From Leptotrichia wadei (GTDB lineage: Bacteria; Fusobacteriota; Fusobacteriia; Fusobacteriales; Leptotrichiaceae), in contig NZ_AP019829.2 of NCBI RefSeq assembly GCF_007990545.2, positions 1,178,001 through 1,242,000 of the forward strand: 64,000 nucleotides of DNA, given 5' to 3'. The position numbers and the translations under genes were made by a program. Shown one piece after another: positions 26,756 to 36,317 of the stretch. The notes beneath the pieces were generated by a model. That model did no database searches, had not been told where the DNA came from, and saw only the letters and a list, made by a program, of their open reading frames with translations. Each line of letters starts with the position of its first letter. The first letter of the stretch is position 1.

Positions 26756-26783
26756 AAAAAAATCACAGTTAAATTAATAACTG
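26756..26783 (-). terminator. terminator after the membrane-protein gene
   Basis: On the minus strand CAGTTATTAATTTAACTG forms a hairpin followed by TGATTTTTTT. It lies 26 bases after the stop of the membrane-protein gene and 74 bases before the FtsZ-like start, so the two may be transcribed separately despite being adjacent. Confidence 0.75.
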
Positions 26784-26808
26784 CAATTCCTTATTTCTAT
26801 TTTTTTCA

Positions 26809-27765
26809 TTACTTTTTTCCAACTCCGCTTAATTTCTCAAAAATAACAGACTTTGTAATCACATAAAGTAAAATTGCTATCAACAATGGCAACACTATTG
26901 ATGTTAACAAAAGTATTCCAATAATAACTGGTGCATCTTCAACCAAATCTTTTGAAATGGTATTTATTTCCTTCGTAAAGTTATCAATTTTACCTTTTGC
27001 ACTATCTATTTGACCTGGAATGTTAAAAATGCTCTTAGACTGATCTAGCGAAAGCATCTCATCTTTCACTTTATTTAGCCTTCCCAGATCTTGATTTAGT
27101 TCAACAATTGCAGGCTCTTTATATTCCTTTTCAAAATATCTCGATATTGTTGAATTTATAAAAATTGCACTTGGTAAAACTATGTAAATATAAAGCAATA
27201 TGAAAAATGAATATTTAGAAATCTTTCTAAAAATTTTTGTAACTTTATTTTTATAAATAGTATATGGAAAAATTGTAATTAACGAAATAAACGTCAAGAT
27301 TGTAGCCAATTTTACTTTAAAAATTTCATAATAAATAGTTTCCAGCTTCAGTATAACAACGCTCGCAAGTGACACTTTCCATAAAATATTTATCATGTCG
27401 TAAATAGGCTGAATAATATCTCCAATCTCAATTTCCATTCCAACAATCATACTAACATTAACCGTACTACCTTCAATAATATCCGTAGTTCCTTTCAAAA
27501 GCGACAATGTTAAAAACATCTTTTTAGATTCTTCATAAGTTTTTTCTAAATATGGCATTGTTAAATTTTTAAAAAAATTAAAAACTGTATGCTCAAAAAT
27601 TTTATCCATTATCCCAAAAATACATAAAACTAATCCAACTACAATTAATATTTTTACTAAAAGATTTTTTTTCTCAGAATCCCATTTTGGAAAATTATTT
27701 TTTCGATTTTTCTCCAATTTTTTTTCATTTTCTGCTGTCAAAACAGCCTCATTTTTTTCTGCCAA
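26809..27765 (-). CDS. multi-pass membrane protein of unknown function
   Basis: A 318-residue protein with a Lys/Glu-rich cytosolic N-terminus (about 45 residues) and roughly five membrane segments: ILIVVGLVLCIFGIM, LWKVSLASVVIL, LATILTFISLITIFPYTIY, FFILLYIYIVLPSAIFI, and VIIGILLLTSIVLPLLIAILLY at the C-terminus. A soluble region of about 80 residues before the last segment looks like a short coiled coil (LNQDLGRLNKVKDEML). No family is recognised. The start is a TTG with an AAGGAGTGA site. It lies between tcdA and the FtsZ-like gene, and a membrane anchor for the latter is a plausible but untested role. Confidence 0.75.
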   Translation of the reverse strand: MAEKNEAVLTAENEKKLEKNRKNNFPKWDSEKKNLLVKILIVVGLVLCIFGIMDKIFEHTVFNFFKNLTMPYLEKTYEESKKMFLTLSLLKGTTDIIEGSTVNVSMIVGMEIEIGDIIQPIYDMINILWKVSLASVVILKLETIYYEIFKVKLATILTFISLITIFPYTIYKNKVTKIFRKISKYSFFILLYIYIVLPSAIFINSTISRYFEKEYKEPAIVELNQDLGRLNKVKDEMLSLDQSKSIFNIPGQIDSAKGKIDNFTKEINTISKDLVEDAPVIIGILLLTSIVLPLLIAILLYVITKSVIFEKLSGVGKK

Positions 27766-27799
27766 TTAATCTCACTCCTTTTTTACTTTTTTATTAAAA

Positions 27800-28621
27800 T
27801 CAATCCCATTCTAAAATTTTTCTCACAACATAAGAAGCCAACACAAGCCCAGCTGTTCCAGGTACAAACGAATTACTTCCAGGCGTAGTTTTTCTAGGAA
27901 TCTCATTATTCTCCCTAAATTCAGTTGGTAATTCTTCCTTAAATAATTCCGATTTGTCAGGTTTAACTGGAATTTCTCTTGAATACACAACTGGTATATT
28001 TATAATCTTTTTCTTTTTTAAAATGCTTCTAATCGTTCTTGCCATCGGACAAACAGATGTATTTTTTATCTTTGCAATTTCTACCATTTCTGGATGCATT
28101 TTATTCCCAAATCCCATCGAAGAAATGATATTTATTTTGTTTTCTACACAATATTCAATTAAATTAACCTTACTTCCAATTACATCAATAGCATCCACAA
28201 CAAAGTCATATTTATATTTACAATTTTTCTTACCATTATTCAAATCTTTTGATTCTTCAAAATTTTCAACCTTTTCAAAATCCCCTAAAATTTCATCAAT
28301 ATCATCAGCAACCAGTTTTTTCACAAGTTCAACTTCACATTCAGGATTAATATCCAAAATTCTATCCTTCATAACATCAACTTTAGACTTCCCAATCGTG
28401 CTTCTAAGCGAATGAAGCTGTCTATTAATATTTGACTCTGAAATTTCATCAAAATCAACCATCGTAATATGCCCGACTCCAGCTCTCGCCAGAGCTTCCA
28501 CAGTATAAGAGCCAACTCCGCCAACTCCAAAAATTATAACTCTCGAATTATTCAACTTTTCAATTCCATCTTCTCCAACCATCATTGAAAATCTGGCAAA
28601 TGTCTGATTCTTATTATTCAT
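27800..28621 (-). CDS. tcdA: tRNA threonylcarbamoyladenosine dehydratase (TcdA/CsdL)
   Basis: E1/ThiF-like enzyme that uses ATP to cyclise t6A37 of tRNA to ct6A. The 273-residue product has the N-terminal RFSMMVGEDGIEKL, the nucleotide loop GVGGVGSYTVEALARAG, DFDEISESNINRQ, and the late motif TPGSNSFVPGTAGLVLASYVVRKI, all specific to the TcdA branch. The ATG at 28621 is chosen because the AAGGAG site lies between it and the earlier in-frame ATG at 28648. Confidence 0.93.
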   Translation of the reverse strand: MNNKNQTFARFSMMVGEDGIEKLNNSRVIIFGVGGVGSYTVEALARAGVGHITMVDFDEISESNINRQLHSLRSTIGKSKVDVMKDRILDINPECEVELVKKLVADDIDEILGDFEKVENFEESKDLNNGKKNCKYKYDFVVDAIDVIGSKVNLIEYCVENKINIISSMGFGNKMHPEMVEIAKIKNTSVCPMARTIRSILKKKKIINIPVVYSREIPVKPDKSELFKEELPTEFRENNEIPRKTTPGSNSFVPGTAGLVLASYVVRKILEWD

Positions 28622-28657
28622 ATTTAAAATATTTCTCCTTTTCAACACTTATTTTTA

Positions 28658-28679
28658 ATCATTTACAAAAGTATAAAAA
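28658..28679 (-). promoter_or_regulatory. recurrent upstream motif (copy 2)
   Basis: Minus strand reads TTTTTATACTTTTGTAAATG, 37 bases before the tcdA start. This is one of seven similar sites in the window. Confidence 0.3.
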
Positions 28680-28893
28680 TGGCAATAAAAACAGTATCTT
28701 TAAATTTCTATCTTTATTATTTTCTCTCTGCTTTTTTATTATTTAAAAAAAGCAAAATTTCAACTAGATTAGACTTTTACTACTCTCATATCTTTTCAAT
28801 TTTTAAAATTTCGCTCCTATTATATCACAAATTTAAAAAATGTAAATAGCCAAAATATAAAAATTTTATTATCTACTTTTATTATATTTGATT

Positions 28894-30075
28894 TCATTTT
28901 TTCTTACCAAACTCTTTCTCAAACGAACTCAAATCCATATTTTTCAACACTCTCTCAAGTAAAAGTGGCAATTTTTCAGGATTACAAGCAAAACATGGAA
29001 TTCCAAGTGATGCAATTTTTCCAGACATTTGTGAGTCATAATAAGGTTTTCCATCTCCAGATATTGCTAAAAGACAAACTACTATTACTCCCGAATCTTT
29101 CATTTCTTGTAATCTTCTTAGCATTTCACCACGATTTCCACCTTCGATTAAATCAGATATTAGAAAAAATATTGTTTTTTTCGGATTTTCAACATATTTT
29201 GTACAATATTTAATTGATTTATTGATATTTGTTCCACCACCTAGCTGAAATCCGTATAGTAAATCAACTGGATCATCTGATTTTTCTGTCAAATCCACAA
29301 TTTCAGTATCAAAAGCTACCACACGTGTTTTTAGTGAAGCGATACTTGCTAAAATACATGCCATTACTGAAGAATAAATTACAGATTCTCCCATCGATCC
29401 ACTTTGGTCAATATCCAAAATGACTGTAAATTTACTTGTGGGATTAACGCTTGCCCTCTCAAAAAAATAATAATGCTCTGGAACAATTTTTTTTAATTCC
29501 CTGTTGTAATTTTTTATTCCTCTTCGTATCGTTGTTTTAAAATCTAAAGATGACGCAGATGGAATTGGCGAGTGTTGTTTCTTGTTAAGTGCTGCTCTAA
29601 CTGCTCTTCTAATATTACTTTCCAACAATTTATTAATTTCCTCTACAATTTTTTTTATGAAATTTCTAACACTTTCTTTACTTTTTTGTGGAATTTGCTC
29701 TTTCAAAAGCATAATTGTTGAAGCAAGATTTATGTTAAGCTCTACTTGATCCAATATTTCAGGCTCAAAAAGCAATTGTTTCAATCCACATCTTTCCATC
29801 GCATCTGTCTGAATAATTTTCACCAATTCTTTATCAAACAAAGTTCTAACATCTCCGAGCCATCTACTAATTTGTGGATTAGACGGACCTCGCCCAGCAG
29901 AATCTCCACCCATAAATTGTCCTGTTGGATTATAAATCGCATCCAACGCCTTATCCATCAACCAATCTTCCTCTGTAAAACTTGGAATAGCTTCTGAATC
30001 CATAGATGAAAATTCTTCTTCCGTATCTTTTCCAAGAATTAATCGCCAACGTTTTATATCTTCTTTATAGTCCAT
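28894..30075 (-). CDS. vWA-domain protein, YehP-like
   Basis: A 393-residue cytosolic protein. The C-terminal half is a von Willebrand A domain with a full metal-ion site: DIDQSGS (Asp223, Ser225, Ser227), Thr282 in GGGTNIN, and Asp308 in LISDLIEGG. The N-terminal half is helical, as in CoxE/YehP-type proteins that pair with MoxR ATPases. It is the last gene of the six-gene unit, 41 bases after a membrane-protein gene. The closest known arrangement I can name is E. coli yehLMPQ, in which yehP is the vWA gene; function there is also unknown. Together with the AAA+ partner it likely forms a metal-dependent remodelling complex (inference). Confidence 0.87.
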   Translation of the reverse strand: MDYKEDIKRWRLILGKDTEEEFSSMDSEAIPSFTEEDWLMDKALDAIYNPTGQFMGGDSAGRGPSNPQISRWLGDVRTLFDKELVKIIQTDAMERCGLKQLLFEPEILDQVELNINLASTIMLLKEQIPQKSKESVRNFIKKIVEEINKLLESNIRRAVRAALNKKQHSPIPSASSLDFKTTIRRGIKNYNRELKKIVPEHYYFFERASVNPTSKFTVILDIDQSGSMGESVIYSSVMACILASIASLKTRVVAFDTEIVDLTEKSDDPVDLLYGFQLGGGTNINKSIKYCTKYVENPKKTIFFLISDLIEGGNRGEMLRRLQEMKDSGVIVVCLLAISGDGKPYYDSQMSGKIASLGIPCFACNPEKLPLLLERVLKNMDLSSFEKEFGKKK

Positions 30076-30116
30076 TTTTTCGCACCTCTTTAATATTCTT
30101 AATATATCTTAAAATT

Positions 30117-30929
30117 TTATTTAGGATTAGCTACAAATTTTTCTTTTTTTATTTCTATTTCATCATTATTAATAATTATTGATTCCAAACTATGTCCTGT
30201 TTTTTCAATTAATTCATAAGTTCCCACAAAAAAACAAAATTTTTTCTTACATTCTTTAGATTTTTCTGAATAGGGAACTACTAAATAATTATCTCCATAT
30301 TCAGATAGTACAATCATTTTTTTACCTTCCACTGTAGTTAATTCATAATTATGAGAATTTATAGACGAATTTATTAATATCCCTATACCTATGATAAATT
30401 CTGCTATCCAAACCCATGCTATCTTTTTTTCAATTTCTGATCTCTGATTTCTAGATTTAAAAAAATTATAGTACACTAATACTCCAAAATCAAATATAAA
30501 AAATAAAAATAACAATATAAAATAATAATAAGATAATTTATTATCTAATCTTAATTGATAGACATTGAAAACCAATAATTGATAACTTATTACAATGTGG
30601 CACAAAAAATTTTGTATTTTTTTCTCATCTTTTATTTGACTACTATCCGAACTCTTTTCTTTATTATATATTAATAGCAAGAATAAAAGAATCGGAATTA
30701 TTATAATTATTAACATGTAAAGTATTCTGTTATAATCAAAAGAAAAGAAATATTTAGAAGGTATATCATACAACTTTTCTTTATCTTTCGAAAGATATAA
30801 TTTAATAATATAATCTATTCCTATTATAATAAATCCCAAGATAGCTGTGACTATTTCAAAATTTTCTTTTATTTTCTTTATCCATTGTTCTATTCCTTGA
30901 TTTTCTAATTCTAAATTTCTTTCTCCCAT
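30117..30929 (-). CDS. membrane protein inside the MoxR-vWA unit, family unknown
   Basis: A 270-residue protein with about five membrane segments (IVTAILGFIIIGIDYIIKLYL, ILYMLIIIIIPILLFLLLI, ISYQLLVFNVYQL, YYFILLFLFFIFDFGVLVYY, IAWVWIAEFIIGIGILI) and a C-terminal soluble domain of about 80 residues (VEGKKMIVLSEYGDNYLVVP; CKKKFCFFVG). No family is recognised. It lies in the same direction between the DUF5682 and vWA genes, with spacings of 49 and 41 bases, and its codon use is the most AT-rich of the unit. The E. coli yeh set has no such gene as far as I know. It may bind the complex to the membrane or sense a membrane signal. Confidence 0.72.
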   Translation of the reverse strand: MGERNLELENQGIEQWIKKIKENFEIVTAILGFIIIGIDYIIKLYLSKDKEKLYDIPSKYFFSFDYNRILYMLIIIIIPILLFLLLIYNKEKSSDSSQIKDEKKIQNFLCHIVISYQLLVFNVYQLRLDNKLSYYYFILLFLFFIFDFGVLVYYNFFKSRNQRSEIEKKIAWVWIAEFIIGIGILINSSINSHNYELTTVEGKKMIVLSEYGDNYLVVPYSEKSKECKKKFCFFVGTYELIEKTGHSLESIIINNDEIEIKKEKFVANPK

Positions 30930-30978
30930 AAAAATTCTCCTATTTTTTATTAAAATTTTTTAATCATCTAATTTTCGA

Positions 30979-33258
30979 TCAAATATCATCAAAATCAAAT
31001 TCTTCTAATCCTGCAATTATTTCTTTCTCATTTTCTCCCAGATCATCATTTATTACAGCACTTACATCATTTTTATTCAAGCCCCATATTTCTGCGATAT
31101 TTTCGGCAATATCATGCTTTTCATTTGAAGTAAAGTCAGCAAAAGCTCTTCTTAAAAATAATAATGCTCTTTTAAATTCTTCCTCATCTAAGTTTGAAAT
31201 ATAATTTTGGAGTTTTTCCCAAAGTCCAAGCCTTGCAATTAAGGTGTAATGATTTTTCATCGACAGACCTTCAAACCAAGTTGCCCCTAAATCTGCGGGA
31301 ACTCCTTTTGACAATCTTTTTTCTACTTCTTTTCCAAGTACTTCATTATCAATTTTTCCAGCTTCCAGTAATATAGCCATTGCAAGTCCTGAAATTTTTG
31401 TATTTAAATCGTCTCTTTTTGAAATTTCTAAAAGAAGTGAATACCATCTTTCTCTATCTAAAAAATCATGATTTTCAACTACAGTATGCATTATTATTAT
31501 ACTTTTAGCTAGTTCTACTGCTGCATTATTGTCGCAAAAAGACTCGCTTGGTAATATTAAGCAAACTCTTAAAAAAAGTTGCTCAAGAATAGGAATCAGA
31601 ACTTTTGTATCTAATTTTCTAATATCGCCATAACGAAGCATCACTGATAAAGTCGACATTGTCTTGGCTATTTCATCGATAGGGACGTCGCCTGTTATGA
31701 AATTTTGTAACGCTTGAAACGCTTTTTCTAGTGCTTTTGGCATTCCGCAATAGAAGGCATCTTTCACTATTTCTGCCATTTCTGACAATGTTTTTGCACC
31801 TTCTATTCTTTGCATCAATTCAAAAGCTGTTGCAAATTCAATTGTATCTCCTTTTAAGATTGTTTCCACAATTTCAATTTCTGTTTCTGGTTTCCATTGT
31901 AAAATCCACTCTTCTGCCCAAGTTGTATTTTCTTGGCGATTCCCAATAAGTTTTGCAAACGAAATATTCAAAACTCTCAATTTATGAAAAAAGAATGAAC
32001 GTTCCAAGTCCATGAATGCTAATTTTTCTGATTGAACCCTTAATTTTTCCCTCAAATCTAATTTTATTTCTGTCGCTGTTAATGAACGATATTTTTCAAG
32101 TTTCAATTCCTTCAATAAATTGTAAAAATCTGACTGTATCGATGTTTGAATAGCTTCCTTTGGAATACTTCCTATTTTTTTCCCAACTTCAACATTCGCC
32201 ATTGCTAAAACTAGTTCTGAGTAGCTTCCGTGTGCCATACAAGTTATCGCTGCATCTTTTATATCCTTTAACGTCGGTATTTTCCCATCGTGTAAATTTG
32301 CCAATGAAGTTGCTAAATGGACTGCTTCTATAATTTGAGCTGACGATACCATATTTCCATTTTCCCTTTGATATTCTGCAATTTTACTTAAATACATATA
32401 TGTCGCAAAAAATGGGTCTTCTTTTTCTAAACCATTCCACAAAAATTCATAATACCCTGGTGCCTTATTTCCAGCTCCATAATTTGAATAAGTCGACAGT
32501 TTATAGTAAGAATAAGGCATTAACGTTTTTTTAGATTCTAATTTTGGTAATTTTTTGATTTCCTTTTCAGTCAAAATCAATTTGCCACTTTCTATTCCTT
32601 CAACGTGAAAAGCCCCAACAACCATAGCAATTTCATCCATTTCGTAGCCTTCTTTACACACATCAGAAACGACTTTACACATGTACGACTCTCTTATAAT
32701 ATTTTTCGCATCAGACACCGTATTTGATAAAGTCAACTCCCTCAAATGTTTCCCATAATCTCTCGCTCCACTACGATATGCCTTATAATCAGAAGCCTGC
32801 TCCACTACTCTTTCCCAAAATACTTCATCATCTGAATCTTCCAAATATTCATTAATTTTTCTATAAATGTAGTCATTCAAATTTTCCTCTGGATTCTCAT
32901 CTAAATTTTTCTTTACACTTTCTACACCTAAAAAAATTGAAGATGGCAAATCGCAAAATCTGCACTCTACTCCATTTTCCTTTGTCCACAAAATAGCTTG
33001 ATATTCTGGCGAAAACTCTGCAAATGGATATACTATTGTCTGGATAGGCGCTTCTAAAGTGTAAGCCATTACAGCAATTGGCGGAACAATATTTTTTCCA
33101 GTAATTTCGCTAATAAGGTCATTGAAATCAGAAGGCCCTTCTATCAAAACGATTTTTGGCTGTATTTCATCTAAATAATCTCTCAAATAATGTGCTCCAG
33201 CTGGTGAAAAATGCCTAACTCCGAATATATTCGGTTTCACTTCATTTTGTTTTTTCAT
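30979..33258 (-). CDS. DUF5682 protein, YehM-like (EreA/TraB/ChaN-type fold)
   Basis: A 759-residue protein, the same size as I recall for E. coli YehM. The N-terminal third has the motifs of the EreA/TraB/ChaN-like hydrolase superfamily: VRHFSPAGAHYL (Arg15, His16), IEGPSDF (Glu40), and VVGAFHVEGI (His218). The rest is helical, probably scaffold repeats. No enzyme activity is proven for DUF5682. It is encoded 14 bases after the MoxR gene and is expected to act with it and with the vWA protein in one complex or pathway. Confidence 0.85.
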   Translation of the reverse strand: MKKQNEVKPNIFGVRHFSPAGAHYLRDYLDEIQPKIVLIEGPSDFNDLISEITGKNIVPPIAVMAYTLEAPIQTIVYPFAEFSPEYQAILWTKENGVECRFCDLPSSIFLGVESVKKNLDENPEENLNDYIYRKINEYLEDSDDEVFWERVVEQASDYKAYRSGARDYGKHLRELTLSNTVSDAKNIIRESYMCKVVSDVCKEGYEMDEIAMVVGAFHVEGIESGKLILTEKEIKKLPKLESKKTLMPYSYYKLSTYSNYGAGNKAPGYYEFLWNGLEKEDPFFATYMYLSKIAEYQRENGNMVSSAQIIEAVHLATSLANLHDGKIPTLKDIKDAAITCMAHGSYSELVLAMANVEVGKKIGSIPKEAIQTSIQSDFYNLLKELKLEKYRSLTATEIKLDLREKLRVQSEKLAFMDLERSFFFHKLRVLNISFAKLIGNRQENTTWAEEWILQWKPETEIEIVETILKGDTIEFATAFELMQRIEGAKTLSEMAEIVKDAFYCGMPKALEKAFQALQNFITGDVPIDEIAKTMSTLSVMLRYGDIRKLDTKVLIPILEQLFLRVCLILPSESFCDNNAAVELAKSIIIMHTVVENHDFLDRERWYSLLLEISKRDDLNTKISGLAMAILLEAGKIDNEVLGKEVEKRLSKGVPADLGATWFEGLSMKNHYTLIARLGLWEKLQNYISNLDEEEFKRALLFLRRAFADFTSNEKHDIAENIAEIWGLNKNDVSAVINDDLGENEKEIIAGLEEFDFDDI

Positions 33259-33272
33259 TTATTCCACCGCCT

Positions 33273-34373
33273 TTATTTAGTAGCTTTGTTAAGTGCCTTA
33301 CATTCTTTATAAAGATCCAGCCATTCTGAACCTCGTTTTTTCATAATATTTTCTAAATATTCTTCCCAAATTTGCCCATCTTTACTATCTTCTTTTACTA
33401 CAGCTCCCTGCAATCCTGCCGCCAAGTCATAATCTGATATCTCTCCATCCCCAAAACTTCCAGCCAATGCCATACTATTCGCTAAAAGTGAAATAGCTTC
33501 TGCAGTTGATAACACATTTGCAGTCGGCTTTATCTTTTGTCTTCCATCTAACGTAACACCTTGACGCAATTCTCTAAATACTGTACAAACTTTTTCAATA
33601 ACTTCCTCTTCAGGCAATTTCGCATTTAAATCTAAATTTCCTGCAAGTTGCGTAACTCTACTTCTAACAATATCTATCTCTGCTTCAAGAGTCTTCGGAC
33701 TTGGTAACACCACAATATTAAAACGTCTCTTTAACGCTGCCGACATCTCATTAACTCCCTTATCACGAGTATTCGCAGTTGCAATAATAGAGAACCCTTT
33801 TTTAGCTGGAATTTCTACATTCAATTCAGGTACACTCATTCTTTTCTCTGACAACAAAGAAATCAACGCATCTTGCACTTCTGACGCACAACGAGAAATT
33901 TCTTCCACTCTAGCAATCGCTCCATCTTCCATCGCTTTATAAATCGGACTTGGTATCAATGCATCTTTTGTAGGCCCTTCTGCAATCAACATCGCATAAT
34001 TCCAAGAATATCTAATTTGCTCTTCAGTCGTTCCCGCTGTCCCTTGAATAACTCGAGTCGAATCTCCATTTATCGCCGCCGTCAAATGCTCTGACAACCA
34101 AGATTTTGCAGTTCCCGGCTCCCCAATCAACAGCAATGCCCTATCCGTAACCAAAGTCGAAATTGCAATCTCAACCAATCTTTTATTCCCAATATATTTA
34201 GGCGTTATCACTTTTCTTCCAGCTTTCCCTCCACAAATATATGTCAACACTGACTTAGGTGACATTTTCCATCCAGTAGGTATCGGATTTTTTTCCGCCT
34301 TAATTAATGCATCAATTTCATCTTGAAACATCTGTTCTGCTGTTAATCTTTGTAATTCTTCTTTTTTAGCCAT
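33273..34373 (-). CDS. MoxR-family AAA+ ATPase, YehL-like
   Basis: A 366-residue AAA+ ATPase. Walker A GEPGTAKS (residues 84-91), Walker B region ARVEEISRC (around residue 157), sensor 1 ATANTRD (198-204) and an arginine-rich sensor region SAALKRRFN are all present. The insert pattern fits the MoxR clade, whose members act with vWA proteins to insert cofactors or remodel client complexes. The start has GAAGGAG nine bases upstream and lies three bases after the helical-repeat gene, so these are translationally linked. As far as I recall, in E. coli yehL sits in the same set with yehM and yehP. Confidence 0.92.
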   Translation of the reverse strand: MAKKEELQRLTAEQMFQDEIDALIKAEKNPIPTGWKMSPKSVLTYICGGKAGRKVITPKYIGNKRLVEIAISTLVTDRALLLIGEPGTAKSWLSEHLTAAINGDSTRVIQGTAGTTEEQIRYSWNYAMLIAEGPTKDALIPSPIYKAMEDGAIARVEEISRCASEVQDALISLLSEKRMSVPELNVEIPAKKGFSIIATANTRDKGVNEMSAALKRRFNIVVLPSPKTLEAEIDIVRSRVTQLAGNLDLNAKLPEEEVIEKVCTVFRELRQGVTLDGRQKIKPTANVLSTAEAISLLANSMALAGSFGDGEISDYDLAAGLQGAVVKEDSKDGQIWEEYLENIMKKRGSEWLDLYKECKALNKATK

Positions 34374-34376
34374 TTT

Positions 34377-36293
34377 TTACAACTCCTTCACTTTCATTCC
34401 ATTATTTAACTTTTCTAGCCATTTTTCACATAAATTTATAGACATTCTTTTTGTTTTTTTATCCATTTCAAATAATTCTTCAATTTGCTTTATTAATTCA
34501 CTTTCAGATATAGGAACTTCATTTAAAATGTATCCTATTGATCTTACTCTATTATGTAATTTAGGTGCATTTTTTTCTATATCTATTTTACCCTTAAGAA
34601 AATTTTTATAGTTTGTCCATTCTAACTTATTTAGGAACTCTATATCTTCACTATAAGGAATACGAGAAAGAATAATATTATAATAAAATGCTCCGTATTT
34701 TTCTTTCATTCCTTTTATATCTGGATTATATAAGTTCTTTAAATCTCTATGATATGAACTGTAATAATTCCAATTTTCATAGAAATCATCTTCAATATTA
34801 AAGATTATATTATACCATTTTTTATCAAAACCATTTAACTTTATTTTCATAACACTATAATCATTTATATTTTGCCAATATAAAATATATTCTTTATTTT
34901 CTTCATCATAGTGAATATGGAAAATTACATTAAATAATGTACTAAAATCCTCTTGAGCTTTAGCTTCTTCCTTATTTTTAGAAAGTTTATTATTAGCAAA
35001 GAATGTATGGAATAATTTTTTTATTCCTTTTTCATCTTTTCCTACTCCTGCAAATTTAGAAAAATTCTTATATGTAGTTTCAGGTTTATCTTTAATAAGT
35101 GAAATTAAAAATTCTTGTTCTAAGAACTCTCCTTCATATATCTTAGACAGTTTCTTTATTAAATTCGTAATTTCTTTATTTATTTCAGTTACTATGTAAT
35201 GGCTTAAAATTCTTTTTACAGCAGCTTTATTATAAGGATACAGTTCTTTGTATAATGATAAAGTTTTTTCTGTTCTTTTATTTGAACTAACTGAACACAA
35301 TTCTGCAACCTCTTCCTGAACTTTTCTTCTTTCTTCTTTTGTTTTTAATGTTTTATTTTTTAAATCTTCTGTATATTCTTTAATATAATTGTTAATATAA
35401 TCTGATACCCATTGCTGCTCTGTTCCTGCCATATATTCCATATTTTCAAACGGTTTTTTTCTAAAAAATTTATCCCACTCTTTTTTGACTCTCTCATCAT
35501 CCATATACGCAAGACTTTCAAAAACTTTATTTTTCAATTTCCCACGTTCTTTTTTCATTAAATCTAAAAGATAATCAACGTTATCCTGATCGTATGCCAA
35601 AGCTCCAATTGCAACTTCTTTCACTTCTTTTCCACCATTTTCAACACAATATTTATAAAATTCATTTTCTTCGCCTTTACAAATATCTTTGATAATTTCC
35701 AATCGAGCAATCATTTCCTTTTTACCTTGAGGATCAAATCCTTCTTTCAATAGCGGAATTATCTCTTTCCCCTGTTTCTTTAACATTTTAATCATTAAAT
35801 CTATAATTCCAGAATAACTATCATTAAGTCCGTTTATCATAAATTTTTTCACTCTAAAATCATTCACTATTTCAGGATTATCCCATCGCAATGTCGAATC
35901 AATAACTCTGAAACGACCACCACCAGTTCCTTTAAATGCAGCAATTAATTCGCTCAACTCACTGTAATGAAGTTCTTGATAAAAATTTTCTTTTCCAATA
36001 GTTGTCTCTATTTTTTGCAAATTACCACCAGTATAAGTTGTCGCTTGGGTACAAAGCACCGCATCAAGCAAAGCCAACAAATCTAAAAATAAATCACATT
36101 TATCTTCCTCATCGCCTTCAATCAATTTTTGCCCCATTTCATAAATTTGCTTAAATACTTTGGCAGCCGAAGCATACCCCTTCATTTGATCAACAGCTCT
36201 TTGCAAACGAAAATCATCTTTCACCAAATTTATCCCAACAATCGAAACATTTTCAAGCCTATTCTTCAATTCATATAACGGTTCTAAATTCAT
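34377..36293 (-). CDS. large helical-repeat protein of the MoxR-vWA unit
   Basis: A 638-residue soluble protein, mostly helical. Residues about 175-285 look like HEAT repeats (for example VAIGALAYDQDNVDYLLDLM followed by NKVFESLAYMDDERVKKEWD). The C-terminal half is rich in Tyr, Asn and Trp and has no motif I know. E. coli has a large DUF4132 protein (YehI) near its yeh set, but I cannot show that this is a homologue. It lies 24 bases after the SWIM gene and 3 before the MoxR gene. A scaffold or recognition role is inference. Confidence 0.8.
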   Translation of the reverse strand: MNLEPLYELKNRLENVSIVGINLVKDDFRLQRAVDQMKGYASAAKVFKQIYEMGQKLIEGDEEDKCDLFLDLLALLDAVLCTQATTYTGGNLQKIETTIGKENFYQELHYSELSELIAAFKGTGGGRFRVIDSTLRWDNPEIVNDFRVKKFMINGLNDSYSGIIDLMIKMLKKQGKEIIPLLKEGFDPQGKKEMIARLEIIKDICKGEENEFYKYCVENGGKEVKEVAIGALAYDQDNVDYLLDLMKKERGKLKNKVFESLAYMDDERVKKEWDKFFRKKPFENMEYMAGTEQQWVSDYINNYIKEYTEDLKNKTLKTKEERRKVQEEVAELCSVSSNKRTEKTLSLYKELYPYNKAAVKRILSHYIVTEINKEITNLIKKLSKIYEGEFLEQEFLISLIKDKPETTYKNFSKFAGVGKDEKGIKKLFHTFFANNKLSKNKEEAKAQEDFSTLFNVIFHIHYDEENKEYILYWQNINDYSVMKIKLNGFDKKWYNIIFNIEDDFYENWNYYSSYHRDLKNLYNPDIKGMKEKYGAFYYNIILSRIPYSEDIEFLNKLEWTNYKNFLKGKIDIEKNAPKLHNRVRSIGYILNEVPISESELIKQIEELFEMDKKTKRMSINLCEKWLEKLNNGMKVKEL

Positions 36294-36317
36294 TTTTTCT
36301 CCTTCCTAAACTTCATT

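Noticed and set aside
28727-28754. Terminator after the vWA gene
   Set aside because: The hairpin is almost only A/T in a region where such pairings arise by chance, and no clean U-run follows in a decisive position.
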